Positions 1 to 5,704 are shown, counted from the first letter of the stretch. The stretch: 5,736 nucleotides of DNA from CAHJWO01 sp964245885 (GCA_964245885.1 CAXTOX010000184.1:1-5736); one strand, 5' to 3'. Numbers and translations: made by a program. The notes: generated by a model not told the origin, from the sequence alone.

Positions 1-498
1 AAGCACCTGCATCCCGGCCTCGAACGCCGAGGATTCGTCGCCGTGGATGGAATAGCTCAGCCACACGATCATCGGCGAGCGCGCGGCGATGGCGTCAGCC
101 TCCGCTTGCGGACACCGGCGCGGGTCAGCCAGTTTGGCCACGTCGGCCTTGATCGCGTCGAGCCGGGCGAGGTTCTCGGGCGTGGAAACGGCCAGGAGGT
201 AGAGCGGACGGTGTTCGGGCGTTTCGCCGAGGGTCATGATCCGCAGCCGGTCGGTGTGCGGGGCGAGTTCGCGCAGGAAACGCTCGTAGTTGGCGTACGT
301 CGTGTGGAACTCGCCCGGTTGGTAACCCAACAGCGTGGCGGGACGAGGAACGTCCGGCCGGTAGGGTCCGCGCTCGTAGAAGTCGAACGGAGTCTCGTCG
401 GGCTTCAGGTCGGGCGTGCGCGTCTGCGCGTGCAAACCCGCCGCGCAGCAGGCGAGCAGGAACGTCGGGAGAAAGGTGCGGCGGAAAAGGTGGCCCAT
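1..498 (-). CDS. Secreted M14-family zinc carboxypeptidase, N-terminal part (runs off the left edge)
   Basis: The reverse strand is open from an ATG at 498 to the window edge, giving 166 residues without a stop; the C-terminal part is missing. Residues 1-24 form a signal peptide (arginines at 6-7, hydrophobic core, 'LHA-Q' cleavage site). 'LLAC' at 14-17 also fits a lipobox, so a lipoprotein is possible. The mature part has 'GRPLYLL'-like text at 95-102 (EHRPLYLLAV), the stretch 'STPENLARLDAIKADVAKL' at 105-123, and 'SYSIHGDES' at 148-156. HxxE at H152/E155 matches the first two zinc ligands of M14 metallocarboxypeptidases; the third histidine would lie outside the window. Family members remove C-terminal residues from peptides. 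Those with this layout are usually several hundred residues long and exported, so most of the protein is probably missing. It is transcribed divergently from the PNGase A-like gene across about 350 bp. There is no Shine-Dalgarno sequence; the ATG was chosen because the signal peptide begins there. Confidence 0.85.
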   Translation of the reverse strand, partial: MGHLFRRTFLPTFLLACCAAGLHAQTRTPDLKPDETPFDFYERGPYRPDVPRPATLLGYQPGEFHTTYANYERFLRELAPHTDRLRIMTLGETPEHRPLYLLAVSTPENLARLDAIKADVAKLADPRRCPQAEADAIAARSPMIVWLSYSIHGDESSAFEAGMQVL

Positions 499-504
499 GC
501 GGCG

Positions 505-513
505 ACGATAGCA
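505..513 (-). promoter_or_regulatory. Candidate extended -10 promoter for the M14 gene (leaderless)
   Basis: Read on the minus strand, TGC-TATCGT ends six bases before the ATG at 498. TATCGT matches the sigma-70 -10 consensus at four of six positions and carries the TGn extension. Initiation seven bases after it would fall on the A of the start codon. No good -35 box is visible (GTGAAC at 15-bp spacing is poor). Short motifs like this occur by chance, so this is only a candidate. Confidence 0.3.
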
Positions 514-545
514 CAGGTTGGGACAGTTCACGGGTGGACGTGGGT

Positions 546-562
546 GCGAGATGCGAGATGCG
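546..562. repeat. 7-bp tandem repeat (GCGAGAT, about 2.4 copies)
   Basis: GCGAGAT occurs at 546-552 and 553-559, followed by a partial GCG at 560-562. It lies between the M14 promoter region and the large inverted-repeat element. It may be a slippage tract or a binding site; nothing in the sequence decides between them. Confidence 0.6.
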
Positions 563-568
563 TACCAA

Positions 569-715
569 CGCTAGCGCGGTTTCACCTGAAATGTGGTCAC
601 GCGCCGTGTCGCCGTGTCTGATCCGGGAGGAACGCCCCGCTAGCGCAGACACGACAACACAGCGCCGTGACCACATCGGAAAAGCAGTCACCCCTTTGCT
701 GAAACTGCTTTAGCG
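569..715. repeat. Large intergenic inverted-repeat element (MITE- or REP-like)
   Basis: The two halves are inverted relatives of each other. The outer arms, 569-586 and 698-715, match at 14 of 18 positions, plus two G-T wobbles. The inner arms, 591-620 and 646-676, give 27 Watson-Crick pairs with three C-A mismatches and one extra base. Those three mismatches become G-U pairs in RNA read from the minus strand. The inner loop is 621-645. The palindrome CGCTAGCG occurs at 569-576 and 638-645, and a degenerate copy ends the element; the core TAGCGC starts at 572, 641 and 711. The right half carries about 20 extra bases (roughly 677-697). No reading frame with a recognisable product lies inside and no clear target-site duplication flanks it. 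It could be a non-autonomous mobile repeat, a REP-type palindrome or a structured RNA. The pairing is directly visible; the identity is inferred. Confidence 0.7.
681..711. repeat. 8-bp perfect inverted repeat, alternative hairpin
   Basis: AAAGCAGT (681-688) is the exact inverse complement of ACTGCTTT (704-711), with a 15-base loop. The right arm is also part of the outer arm of the larger element, so the two pairings exclude each other. No T-run follows, so it does not look like an intrinsic terminator. Confidence 0.5.
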
Positions 716-810
716 CGTCGGTGTGGGCGTCGGCGAACTTGCCGCCGGCGGTGGCGGCTGGAAGAGGTGGGCGAGTTCCGGCTCCCAGCTTGCCTCGGCG
801 AAATTTTCCG

Positions 811-839
811 TTGCCCGCCACCCGTTTTTCCTCTGTAGT
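811..839 (+). promoter_or_regulatory. Candidate sigma-70 promoter for the PNGase A-like gene
   Basis: TTGCCC (811-816) and TGTAGT (834-839) each match consensus at four of six positions and are separated by 17 bases. Transcription would start around 846, within two or three bases of the ATG at 848, giving an almost leaderless message. That agrees with the absence of a Shine-Dalgarno sequence upstream. The support is positional only. Confidence 0.3.
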
Positions 840-847
840 GTTTGCCG

Positions 848-2533
848 ATGCACCTTGACCTCCGCCCGCGCCCAACCGCCCTCGCTACCGCCTTCCTCCT
901 CCTGTCCGGAGTCAGCGTCCAACCGCTCCCGGCGACCGCGCAGACGCCGGCCGCCCCGTTGGTCATCGGTTCTCCGAACACCGTCACGGCCGACCCGCCG
1001 GTCGTTCGCCCGCGCACCCAACCCACGGTTGTTCCGCTCTTCAACGGAGTCACCTTCACGGATTTCAACCCCCGTCCGTTTGCCTACGCGCCCCCGGCAA
1101 ACCCGCGCGGCCCCTGGGCGAAAATCGTGTTCGTGGCCGATTTTTCGGTGAGCGCCGGCCGGCAGTTCGACCGCACGGCCCAGGTCACCATTGGCAACGT
1201 CAACGTTTACTACGGCACGACGGCCGAACCCTCCGCCGCCGTGAGCCCCACCTGGCACGTCGAGCGCGACGTCACCGACGACGCCGTCCTCTTGGCGTCC
1301 GCCCAGTCCGGAGCCGTTTACCTGGGCAACCTGGTCAACGGCACCTACACCGGCGTCATCCAGGGCGGCGCCCACCTGGAGTTCTACCCCCCAGGGAACG
1401 CCACGCCCGCGCCGCGGGTTCCCGACGTGGTCGTCGGCCTGCCCGCCATGGCGGGCGGGGCGGCGACGCTCCCCTCCGGCGACCAGGAGCTAGCCGAGAC
1501 GCTCACGTTGCCCCGCAACATCGAGCGGGCCTACCTCGACGTGCTCACCCAGAGCCAAGGGGCGGACGAGTTCTGGTACACCAGCGTGCCCGACGACCTG
1601 GCGGCCGAACTGCAGAGCAGCCCCGGCACCGCCTTCCGGGAAGCGGAGATCAGCGTGGACGGCCAGCCGGCCGGGCTCGCGCCGGTGTACCCCTGGATTT
1701 ACACCGGCGGCATCGATCCTTATCTCTGGCGACCCATCCCCGGCGTGCAGACTCTCAATTTCGTCCCGTTCCGCGTTGACCTGACGCCGTTCGCGGGCTT
1801 GCTCAGCAACGGCGCGCCGCACCGGATCGGCCTGCGGGTCGCCGGCGCCGACAACTACTTCCTGGCCACGGCCACCCTCTTTCTCTACCTCGATCGCGCC
1901 TCGACCCAAGTGACCGGCGGTCTGACCGTCAACAGTCTCAAGCCGCCGGTGCCCGTGGTGCAAACCAATCTCTCGACGGCGACCGGCTACCCCAACGGCA
2001 CGGTGTCGGTCACCTCCGCCCGCCGGTTCACCGTCGCCGGGTATGTCCAGACCTCCCACGGACGGGTGGACACGGAAATCCAAGGCGCGGTGAACTTCTC
2101 GAACCAACAAAACTTCACCATCTCCGCCACGGAGTACGTGCAGGATATCCGACAGGCGACGACGGTTTCGTTGGTGACCCAGCAGCGGGCGGGCGGGCGG
2201 AGGGCAAGCGAGGTGCAGAGCTTTAGCTACCCGCTGACGCTCAAAATTTCGGAGGCCATCCAGCCGGATGGTTCCGCCACGTTGGCCACCACGGTGGCGC
2301 AACAGTATCTGACCCAAGATGCGGCTCTCGTCGGCCTACTGCCCTCGCTGCAGACGATCACCAACGAAGTCGACGCGGCCGACACTCTGCAATTAAGCGC
2401 CGCCGGGGCGATCACCGGGCACGAGGGCCAGCGCAGCCGCCAGCGCTACTTCCGCTTCGGCACCACGGATGGCGTCTACGTGCGTCAGATCACCGCCGCT
2501 GACGACGTGTTGACCGGAGTGTCGCCGCGATGA
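848..2533 (+). CDS. Secreted PNGase A-like peptide:N-glycosidase (PF12222-type)
   Basis: A 561-residue exported protein. PNGase A enzymes cleave the bond between asparagine and the first GlcNAc of N-glycans, releasing the glycan and converting Asn to Asp. Residues 1-31 are a signal peptide ending 'ATA-QT'. The mature protein follows family signatures as I recall them: 'GRQFDR' (104-109), 'TTAEPS' just after it, 'AVYLGNL...GTYTG' (156-169), 'FYPP', 'DEFWY' (240-244), 'FRE' followed by 'VDG', 'IYTGGIDPYLWRPI' (284-297), and a C-terminal 'YFRFGTTDGVYVRQ' ending like the plant enzymes. Similarity therefore spans both the heavy- and light-chain regions of almond PNGase A, and the gene looks intact. 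Catalytic residues of this family are not certain to me, so activity is inferred. I preferred ATG 848 to the in-frame TTG at 842, which adds only two residues. It is divergent from the M14 peptidase and convergent with the GloVer gene. A general secreted carbohydrate-active protein is the alternative. Confidence 0.85.
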   Translation: MHLDLRPRPTALATAFLLLSGVSVQPLPATAQTPAAPLVIGSPNTVTADPPVVRPRTQPTVVPLFNGVTFTDFNPRPFAYAPPANPRGPWAKIVFVADFSVSAGRQFDRTAQVTIGNVNVYYGTTAEPSAAVSPTWHVERDVTDDAVLLASAQSGAVYLGNLVNGTYTGVIQGGAHLEFYPPGNATPAPRVPDVVVGLPAMAGGAATLPSGDQELAETLTLPRNIERAYLDVLTQSQGADEFWYTSVPDDLAAELQSSPGTAFREAEISVDGQPAGLAPVYPWIYTGGIDPYLWRPIPGVQTLNFVPFRVDLTPFAGLLSNGAPHRIGLRVAGADNYFLATATLFLYLDRASTQVTGGLTVNSLKPPVPVVQTNLSTATGYPNGTVSVTSARRFTVAGYVQTSHGRVDTEIQGAVNFSNQQNFTISATEYVQDIRQATTVSLVTQQRAGGRRASEVQSFSYPLTLKISEAIQPDGSATLATTVAQQYLTQDAALVGLLPSLQTITNEVDAADTLQLSAAGAITGHEGQRSRQRYFRFGTTDGVYVRQITAADDVLTGVSPR

Positions 2534-2593
2534 TTTGGCGAGGGTGCGTGAGCCGCCGGACGACCGTCCCCGCGACCCATGAGAAGGTCGAAG

Positions 2594-2634
2594 CCACCGC
2601 CCTAGCCACCGGTGGGGGCAGCCGGAAAGCGGCT
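2594..2634 (+). terminator. Convergent gap with two small hairpins, weak terminator candidate
   Basis: The 118-bp gap between the convergent PNGase A-like and GloVer genes holds a 6-bp inverted repeat, CCACCG (2594-2599) with CGGTGG (2610-2615). The 3' arm also lies within the palindrome CCACCGGTGG (2606-2615), and GCCACCG is directly repeated. A second stem, AGCCG (2620-2624) with CGGCT (2630-2634) around a GAAAG loop, follows and is trailed by TTCCTCC rather than a T-run. Placement suits termination of the plus-strand gene, but the stems are short. Nothing else is visible in the gap. Confidence 0.3.
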
Positions 2635-2651
2635 TCCTCCCGCCAAGGCAA

Positions 2652-4238
2652 CTACTTCGAGATGACCTCGCCGGTGGCGTAGTCGTAGAAGTAGCGCGTG
2701 CCGTCCGTGTTGTAGCGGCCGGGATGGTCGGTCTGGTCCGGGTCCGGGAAGTAGTACAGCACCGTGTTCAAACTATAGTCATACAGGTACGGGAACGCGA
2801 TCCCACCGGCCGGACTCGTATAGAAGTACGTGCTGCTCGCAAAGTCGTACAGGTAGACCCCGTCAGAGCCGTCGTTGGCTTCGAACACGTACTCGTAGCC
2901 CAGGTCGAAGTGGTAGAGGTAGTTCGGGTCGCTCAGGAACGCGTAGTAGCCGAAGAAGTTCCCGGTGGTGAACGCCAGATAATCCACGGCGGCGGCGAGC
3001 GCCGCTCCGCCGTCGAAGAACGCCGGGTGCGGCTGCGAAACCGTAAACGCATCGACGGTGCCCTGCGCCGCCGCGCCCCCCGTGGTCAGCGGCAGGTAGA
3101 AGCGGCCGTCCGCCCCCAGGAAAAAAGCGGCTTGGGCCGCGCCTCCGTCGGCGTTGACGCCATTCGCGTCGAGCGCGGTGAAGCGGTAGAGGGTGGTCAA
3201 CACCCCGCCGGGCGTGAGCGAGAACACGGTGCCCGTCCCCCCGCTGCCGCCGGCGTTCGTGGTGCCGTAGAAGCGGCCGTCCCCACCGTCGATCAGCGTG
3301 CTGGCCGGGTTGGCACCGTCGGCGTTGTCATTGCTCGCGTCCAGGGCCGAGAAGACGTGCAGCACGGTAAAGGCCCCGCCGGCCGTAACCTTGAAGAGCG
3401 TGCCTTGGCCGTTCGCGCCGCCGCTTGCGTTCGAGCCGTAGAACGCGCCGTCGCGCCCCTGGACCAGACCGGCAAAGGCCCCGTTGCCGTCGTTGGTGCC
3501 GTCAAACTGGTGCAGCACCGTGTACGTGCTGCCGTCCGGGGTGAGGGAGAAGACCGTGCCGTTGCCCGCGCCGTGATTGTCCGTCGTGCCGTTGTAGGCG
3601 GTCGTGCCGTAGAAGTTGCCGTCGCGGCCCACGGTCAGGCCGATCTGAGGCGCGGTGCCGTCGGCCGTTACGAAGCTGTGGAGGGTGGTCAGCGTCCCGC
3701 CGGGCGCGAACCGGTAGATCGTCCCCGTGTCGTTGACGCCGCCGCCCGCCGTGACCCCGTAGAAGTTGCCCGCCGCGTCGTCGACGAACCCGCCGACCGG
3801 GCCGCGGCCGTCGGTGAGATCGAAGTTGTACAAGGTATTGAGGACCAGGGCCGGCGTCAGCTGGAACAACGTGCCGTAATTGTTCGTGCCGCCCCGGTAC
3901 GTCGAACCGTAGAGGCTGCCGTCGCTCGTGCGGTACAGGGGGCAGTTCGGATAGTGGCCGTCGGCGGCGGCGAAGCTGTAAACCGTGACGTATTGCCCGG
4001 CAGCCGTGATCTCGTAGATCGATCCGTAGCCGTTGATGCCGCCCTGCTGCGTCGTGCCGTAGAAATTGCCGTCGCCGTCCTCGATCAGACTGGCGACCGC
4101 ATTGGTGGCGCTGCCCGTCTCAGAGGCGGGAAAACTTGCGACTACAGACGGGGTAGCTGTCTGAGCGCGCAAACCGGGTGCCAAGGCGAGCAGCGTCGCG
4201 GTCAGGGCGGGTACGAATCGAGGAAGGAGGATTTTCAT
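2652..4238 (-). CDS. Secreted GloVer-repeat protein with tyrosine-rich C-terminal module
   Basis: A 528-residue exported protein of unknown function. Residues 1-25 form a signal peptide (K2, hydrophobic core, 'GLRA-Q'). Residues 51 to about 406 contain seven tandem GloVer repeats (TIGR03803 type, in 'choice-of-anchor tandem repeat GloVer-containing' proteins), with the pattern 'DGNFYGTT..GG...GT.F.LTP.G..T.LY.F...DG'. Repeats begin near 51, 101, 151, 201, 258, 315 and 372; the first three are exactly 50 residues, the next three 57, and the last is degenerate. Repeats of this spacing probably form a beta-propeller-like fold (inference). Residues about 416-528 are rich in Tyr, Phe and Asp and hold their own short repeats. 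No PEP-CTERM, type IX sorting or autotransporter domain is seen. The start is the first ATG with a signal peptide; no Shine-Dalgarno sequence precedes it. It is convergent with the PNGase A-like gene and divergent from cheB. The family call is strong; the role is unknown, perhaps a surface or extracellular binding protein. Confidence 0.88.
   Translation of the reverse strand: MKILLPRFVPALTATLLALAPGLRAQTATPSVVASFPASETGSATNAVASLIEDGDGNFYGTTQQGGINGYGSIYEITAAGQYVTVYSFAAADGHYPNCPLYRTSDGSLYGSTYRGGTNNYGTLFQLTPALVLNTLYNFDLTDGRGPVGGFVDDAAGNFYGVTAGGGVNDTGTIYRFAPGGTLTTLHSFVTADGTAPQIGLTVGRDGNFYGTTAYNGTTDNHGAGNGTVFSLTPDGSTYTVLHQFDGTNDGNGAFAGLVQGRDGAFYGSNASGGANGQGTLFKVTAGGAFTVLHVFSALDASNDNADGANPASTLIDGGDGRFYGTTNAGGSGGTGTVFSLTPGGVLTTLYRFTALDANGVNADGGAAQAAFFLGADGRFYLPLTTGGAAAQGTVDAFTVSQPHPAFFDGGAALAAAVDYLAFTTGNFFGYYAFLSDPNYLYHFDLGYEYVFEANDGSDGVYLYDFASSTYFYTSPAGGIAFPYLYDYSLNTVLYYFPDPDQTDHPGRYNTDGTRYFYDYATGEVISK
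2655..2924 (-). repeat. Aromatic C-terminal module repeats (4 copies)
   Basis: This stretch encodes residues 439-528, where four short modules align: 'YLYHFDLGYEYVF', 'YLYDFASSTYFYT', 'YLYDYSLNTVLYYF' and 'YFYDYATGEVIS'. The shared pattern is an alternating aromatic strand, a polar turn and a second aromatic strand, spaced about 20-30 residues apart. The alternation suggests beta-hairpins with aromatic faces. Function is not known to me; surface attachment or polysaccharide binding is inference. Confidence 0.65.
3021..4088 (-). repeat. GloVer tandem repeats within the coding region (7 copies)
   Basis: This stretch encodes residues 51-406 of the GloVer protein. Period is 150 bp for copies one to three and 171 bp for copies four to six; the final copy is short and has lost the 'YGTT' core, reading 'RFYLPLTTGG'. 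Copies five and six share an insertion resembling 'LDA..DNADGA', which suggests they arose by a later duplication. The protein pattern is well kept while the DNA has diverged, so these are old repeats under selection. Confidence 0.8.
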
Positions 4239-4586
4239 GGTCAGGTGGTCAGATGAACGGGTTGAAGCTGGACCTAGCAGGTATCAAGCCAGCTTCCCGG
4301 GGTGCATGCCTGCGCGGATCGCGTAAAGAGGAAGCCCCAAGCGAATGCCAGCCACCGAACTGTTACCAACACCGACTCCGCGCCGCGCGCACCTCGACCG
4401 GCTGCGCAAATACTTGGCGCGCCTGCCATTCCACCAAGCCACCCCGAGAGAAAATCTGACGGCAGGCGCACGGGAGATACGCTGTTTCCATGTGCCGCGG
4501 GCGAACAAGCCGTCCAGCCAGAAGCTGACGCCGCCTGACCGCCGACCTTTTCAGGATCACGGTTCGAGCTGGCGACACTCCGCCTC
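4239..4586. other. Divergent intergenic spacer between the GloVer gene and cheB
   Basis: These 348 bases separate two genes read outward and should contain both promoters. Short open frames here have arginine-, proline- and serine-rich translations with no family resemblance, and some run into cheB in another frame, so I call none coding. I found no convincing -35/-10 pair for either gene and no Shine-Dalgarno sequence before either start. The only clear structure is the inverted repeat at 4264-4296. Confidence 0.6.
4264..4296. repeat. 8-bp perfect inverted repeat upstream of the GloVer gene
   Basis: GAAGCTGG (4264-4271) pairs exactly with CCAGCTTC (4289-4296) around a 17-base loop. It lies 26 bases upstream of the GloVer ATG on the minus strand. 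It could be a 5'-leader hairpin or a dimer-binding operator. The symmetry is visible; the function is inferred. Confidence 0.45.
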
Positions 4587-5591
4587 ATGCCCAACCAAGA
4601 CATCGTCGTCATCGGAGCTTCCAGCGGGGGCATCGAGGCGCTCCAGACCCTGGTCGGCGCCCTGCCGGCCCACTTCCCTGCGACGATCTTCGTGGTCGTT
4701 CACGTTGGGCCTTATGGTCTGAACATGCTGGACCGCATCCTGGAGAAGGCTGGCAAGCTGCCCGCTTCCAACGCTAACGATTGGGAAAAATTCGAGCGCG
4801 GCCACCTCTACGTGGCCCCGGGGGACCATCACCTCTTCCTCGAACCGACCGGCCACATGCGCCTGACGCGCGGGCCGAAGGAAAACCGCACCCGTCCCGC
4901 CGTGGACCCGCTTTTCCGCTCGGCGGCGGCGGCCTACGGCCTGCGCGTGGTCGGCGTGGTCCTTTCCGGTTCGCTGGACGACGGCACGGCGGGCCTGTGG
5001 GCGATCAAGGAGCGCGGCGGGGTCGCCATCGTGCAGGAACCGGGGGAGGCCCGCGCCCCCGGCATGCCGCGGAACGCGCTCGCCCACGTGGAGGCGGATC
5101 ATTGGGCGGATCATTGTCTGCCGGTGGAAAAAATCGCGGCGGTGTTGGTCGAGTTGGCCAGCACCCCGACCCAGGAGAAAGGGGCCAGGTTCGTGTCGAG
5201 GAGCATGGAAATCGAAGTCAAGATCGCCCGGGAAGACACCGCCTTGGAAAACGGCGTCATGGATTTGGGAGGACCGAGCGTCTACGCCTGTCCCAAGTGC
5301 CACGGCGTGCTCCTGCAAATCAGGGAGGGCGGCAACGTGCGCTTCCGCTGCCACACGGGCCACGCCTACTCCCTGGAAGTCCTGCTGGCCGAGTCCAACG
5401 AACGCACGGAAGAAACGCTCTGGGGTGCCATTCGCTCCATCGAAGAGACCGTCCTGCTCCTGCAAGGGATGGCCGGGCGCTTGCGGGACCACGCGCACGA
5501 GGCGAAAGCAGAAACACTGGAAACCCAGGCCACCGCTACCCTGGCGCGCTCCAGCCTCGTGCGCCAGGCGGTGATGAAGCAGGGGCGTTGA
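4587..5591 (+). CDS. cheB: Stand-alone CheB-type protein-glutamate methylesterase with C-terminal zinc-ribbon-like domain
   Basis: A 334-residue cytoplasmic protein. CheB enzymes hydrolyse glutamyl methyl esters on chemoreceptors and can deamidate receptor glutamines. The catalytic domain starts at residue 1, with 'IGASSGG' at 9-15 (S12 nucleophile), 'VVHVGP' at 37-42 (H39) and 'LSGSLDDGTAGL' at 126-137 (D132), completing the Ser-His-Asp triad. 'RAPGMPRNAL' at 156-165 is also typical. The CheY-like receiver that precedes this domain in classical CheB (about 350 residues in E. coli) is absent, so phosphorylation control must be lost or come from a partner. Residues 233-260 carry C235-x2-C238 and C255-x3-H259, a probable zinc site, followed by a helix ('EETLWGAIRSIEE'). 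This tail recurs in stand-alone CheB homologues. No cheR, cheA, cheW or receptor gene is adjacent. The ATG at 4587 gives a complete domain; no Shine-Dalgarno sequence is seen. The chemotaxis role is inferred. Confidence 0.92.
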   Translation: MPNQDIVVIGASSGGIEALQTLVGALPAHFPATIFVVVHVGPYGLNMLDRILEKAGKLPASNANDWEKFERGHLYVAPGDHHLFLEPTGHMRLTRGPKENRTRPAVDPLFRSAAAAYGLRVVGVVLSGSLDDGTAGLWAIKERGGVAIVQEPGEARAPGMPRNALAHVEADHWADHCLPVEKIAAVLVELASTPTQEKGARFVSRSMEIEVKIAREDTALENGVMDLGGPSVYACPKCHGVLLQIREGGNVRFRCHTGHAYSLEVLLAESNERTEETLWGAIRSIEETVLLLQGMAGRLRDHAHEAKAETLETQATATLARSSLVRQAVMKQGR

Positions 5592-5624
5592 AGCGATTTC
5601 CGGCCGCGCGTCAGGTCCCCCGCG

Positions 5625-5638
5625 GCCCCCGCCGGGGC
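5625..5638 (+). terminator. Weak GC hairpin downstream of cheB
   Basis: GCCCC (5625-5629) pairs with GGGGC (5634-5638) around a four-base loop, 34 bases after the cheB stop. No T-run follows, so it is at best a weak or factor-assisted terminator. Confidence 0.25.
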
Positions 5639-5660
5639 GGGAGAAGGAGTTCTACACCCG

Positions 5661-5679
5661 TTCTCAGGATGGTTGAGAA
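5661..5679. repeat. 6-bp perfect inverted repeat downstream of cheB
   Basis: TTCTCA (5661-5666) and TGAGAA (5674-5679) flank a seven-base loop. The arm is AT-rich against a GC-rich background. No T-run follows on either strand, so termination is unproven. Confidence 0.35.
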
Positions 5680-5704
5680 TAGGACCGATGGGACGGATGG
5701 GACG
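5678..5704. repeat. 9-bp tandem repeat (GATGGGACG)
   Basis: GATGGGACG occurs twice in exact tandem (5687-5695 and 5696-5704), preceded by a related unit AATAGGACC at 5678-5686 matching at six of nine positions. It overlaps the right arm of the 5661-5679 inverted repeat. I see no gene in the final 145 bases of the window. Confidence 0.6.

Noticed and set aside
43..691. Open frames on both strands (43-621 plus, 125-691 minus) over the M14 gene
   Set aside because: The true gene is the open minus-strand frame from 498 to the left edge, with signal peptide and HxxE motif; these other frames have low-complexity, Arg-rich translations.
569..715. Reading the inverted repeat as a bidirectional transcription terminator
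   Set aside because: It lies between the starts of two divergent genes, not after their ends, and has no T-run on either side.
842..847. TTG at 842 as start of the PNGase A-like gene
   Set aside because: The ATG at 848 lies two codons later, is a better initiator, and leaves a complete signal peptide.
1490..2317. 275-residue open frame on the minus strand inside the PNGase A-like gene
   Set aside because: Arg/Gly/His-rich shadow translation opposite a gene with clear family motifs throughout.
2724..4256. 510-residue open frame on the plus strand, opposite the GloVer gene
   Set aside because: It is antisense to a well-supported repeat protein; its Val/Arg/Glu-rich translation mirrors the GloVer repeat period and matches no family. 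Long antisense frames are expected in GC-rich repeats.
4345..4722. 125-residue plus-strand open frame crossing into cheB
   Set aside because: Out of frame with cheB, overlaps its catalytic N-terminus, and has a Pro/Arg/Ser-rich composition without family resemblance.
4557..5498. 313-residue open frame on the minus strand opposite cheB
   Set aside because: cheB has an intact catalytic triad and domain order; the antisense product shows no recognisable domain.
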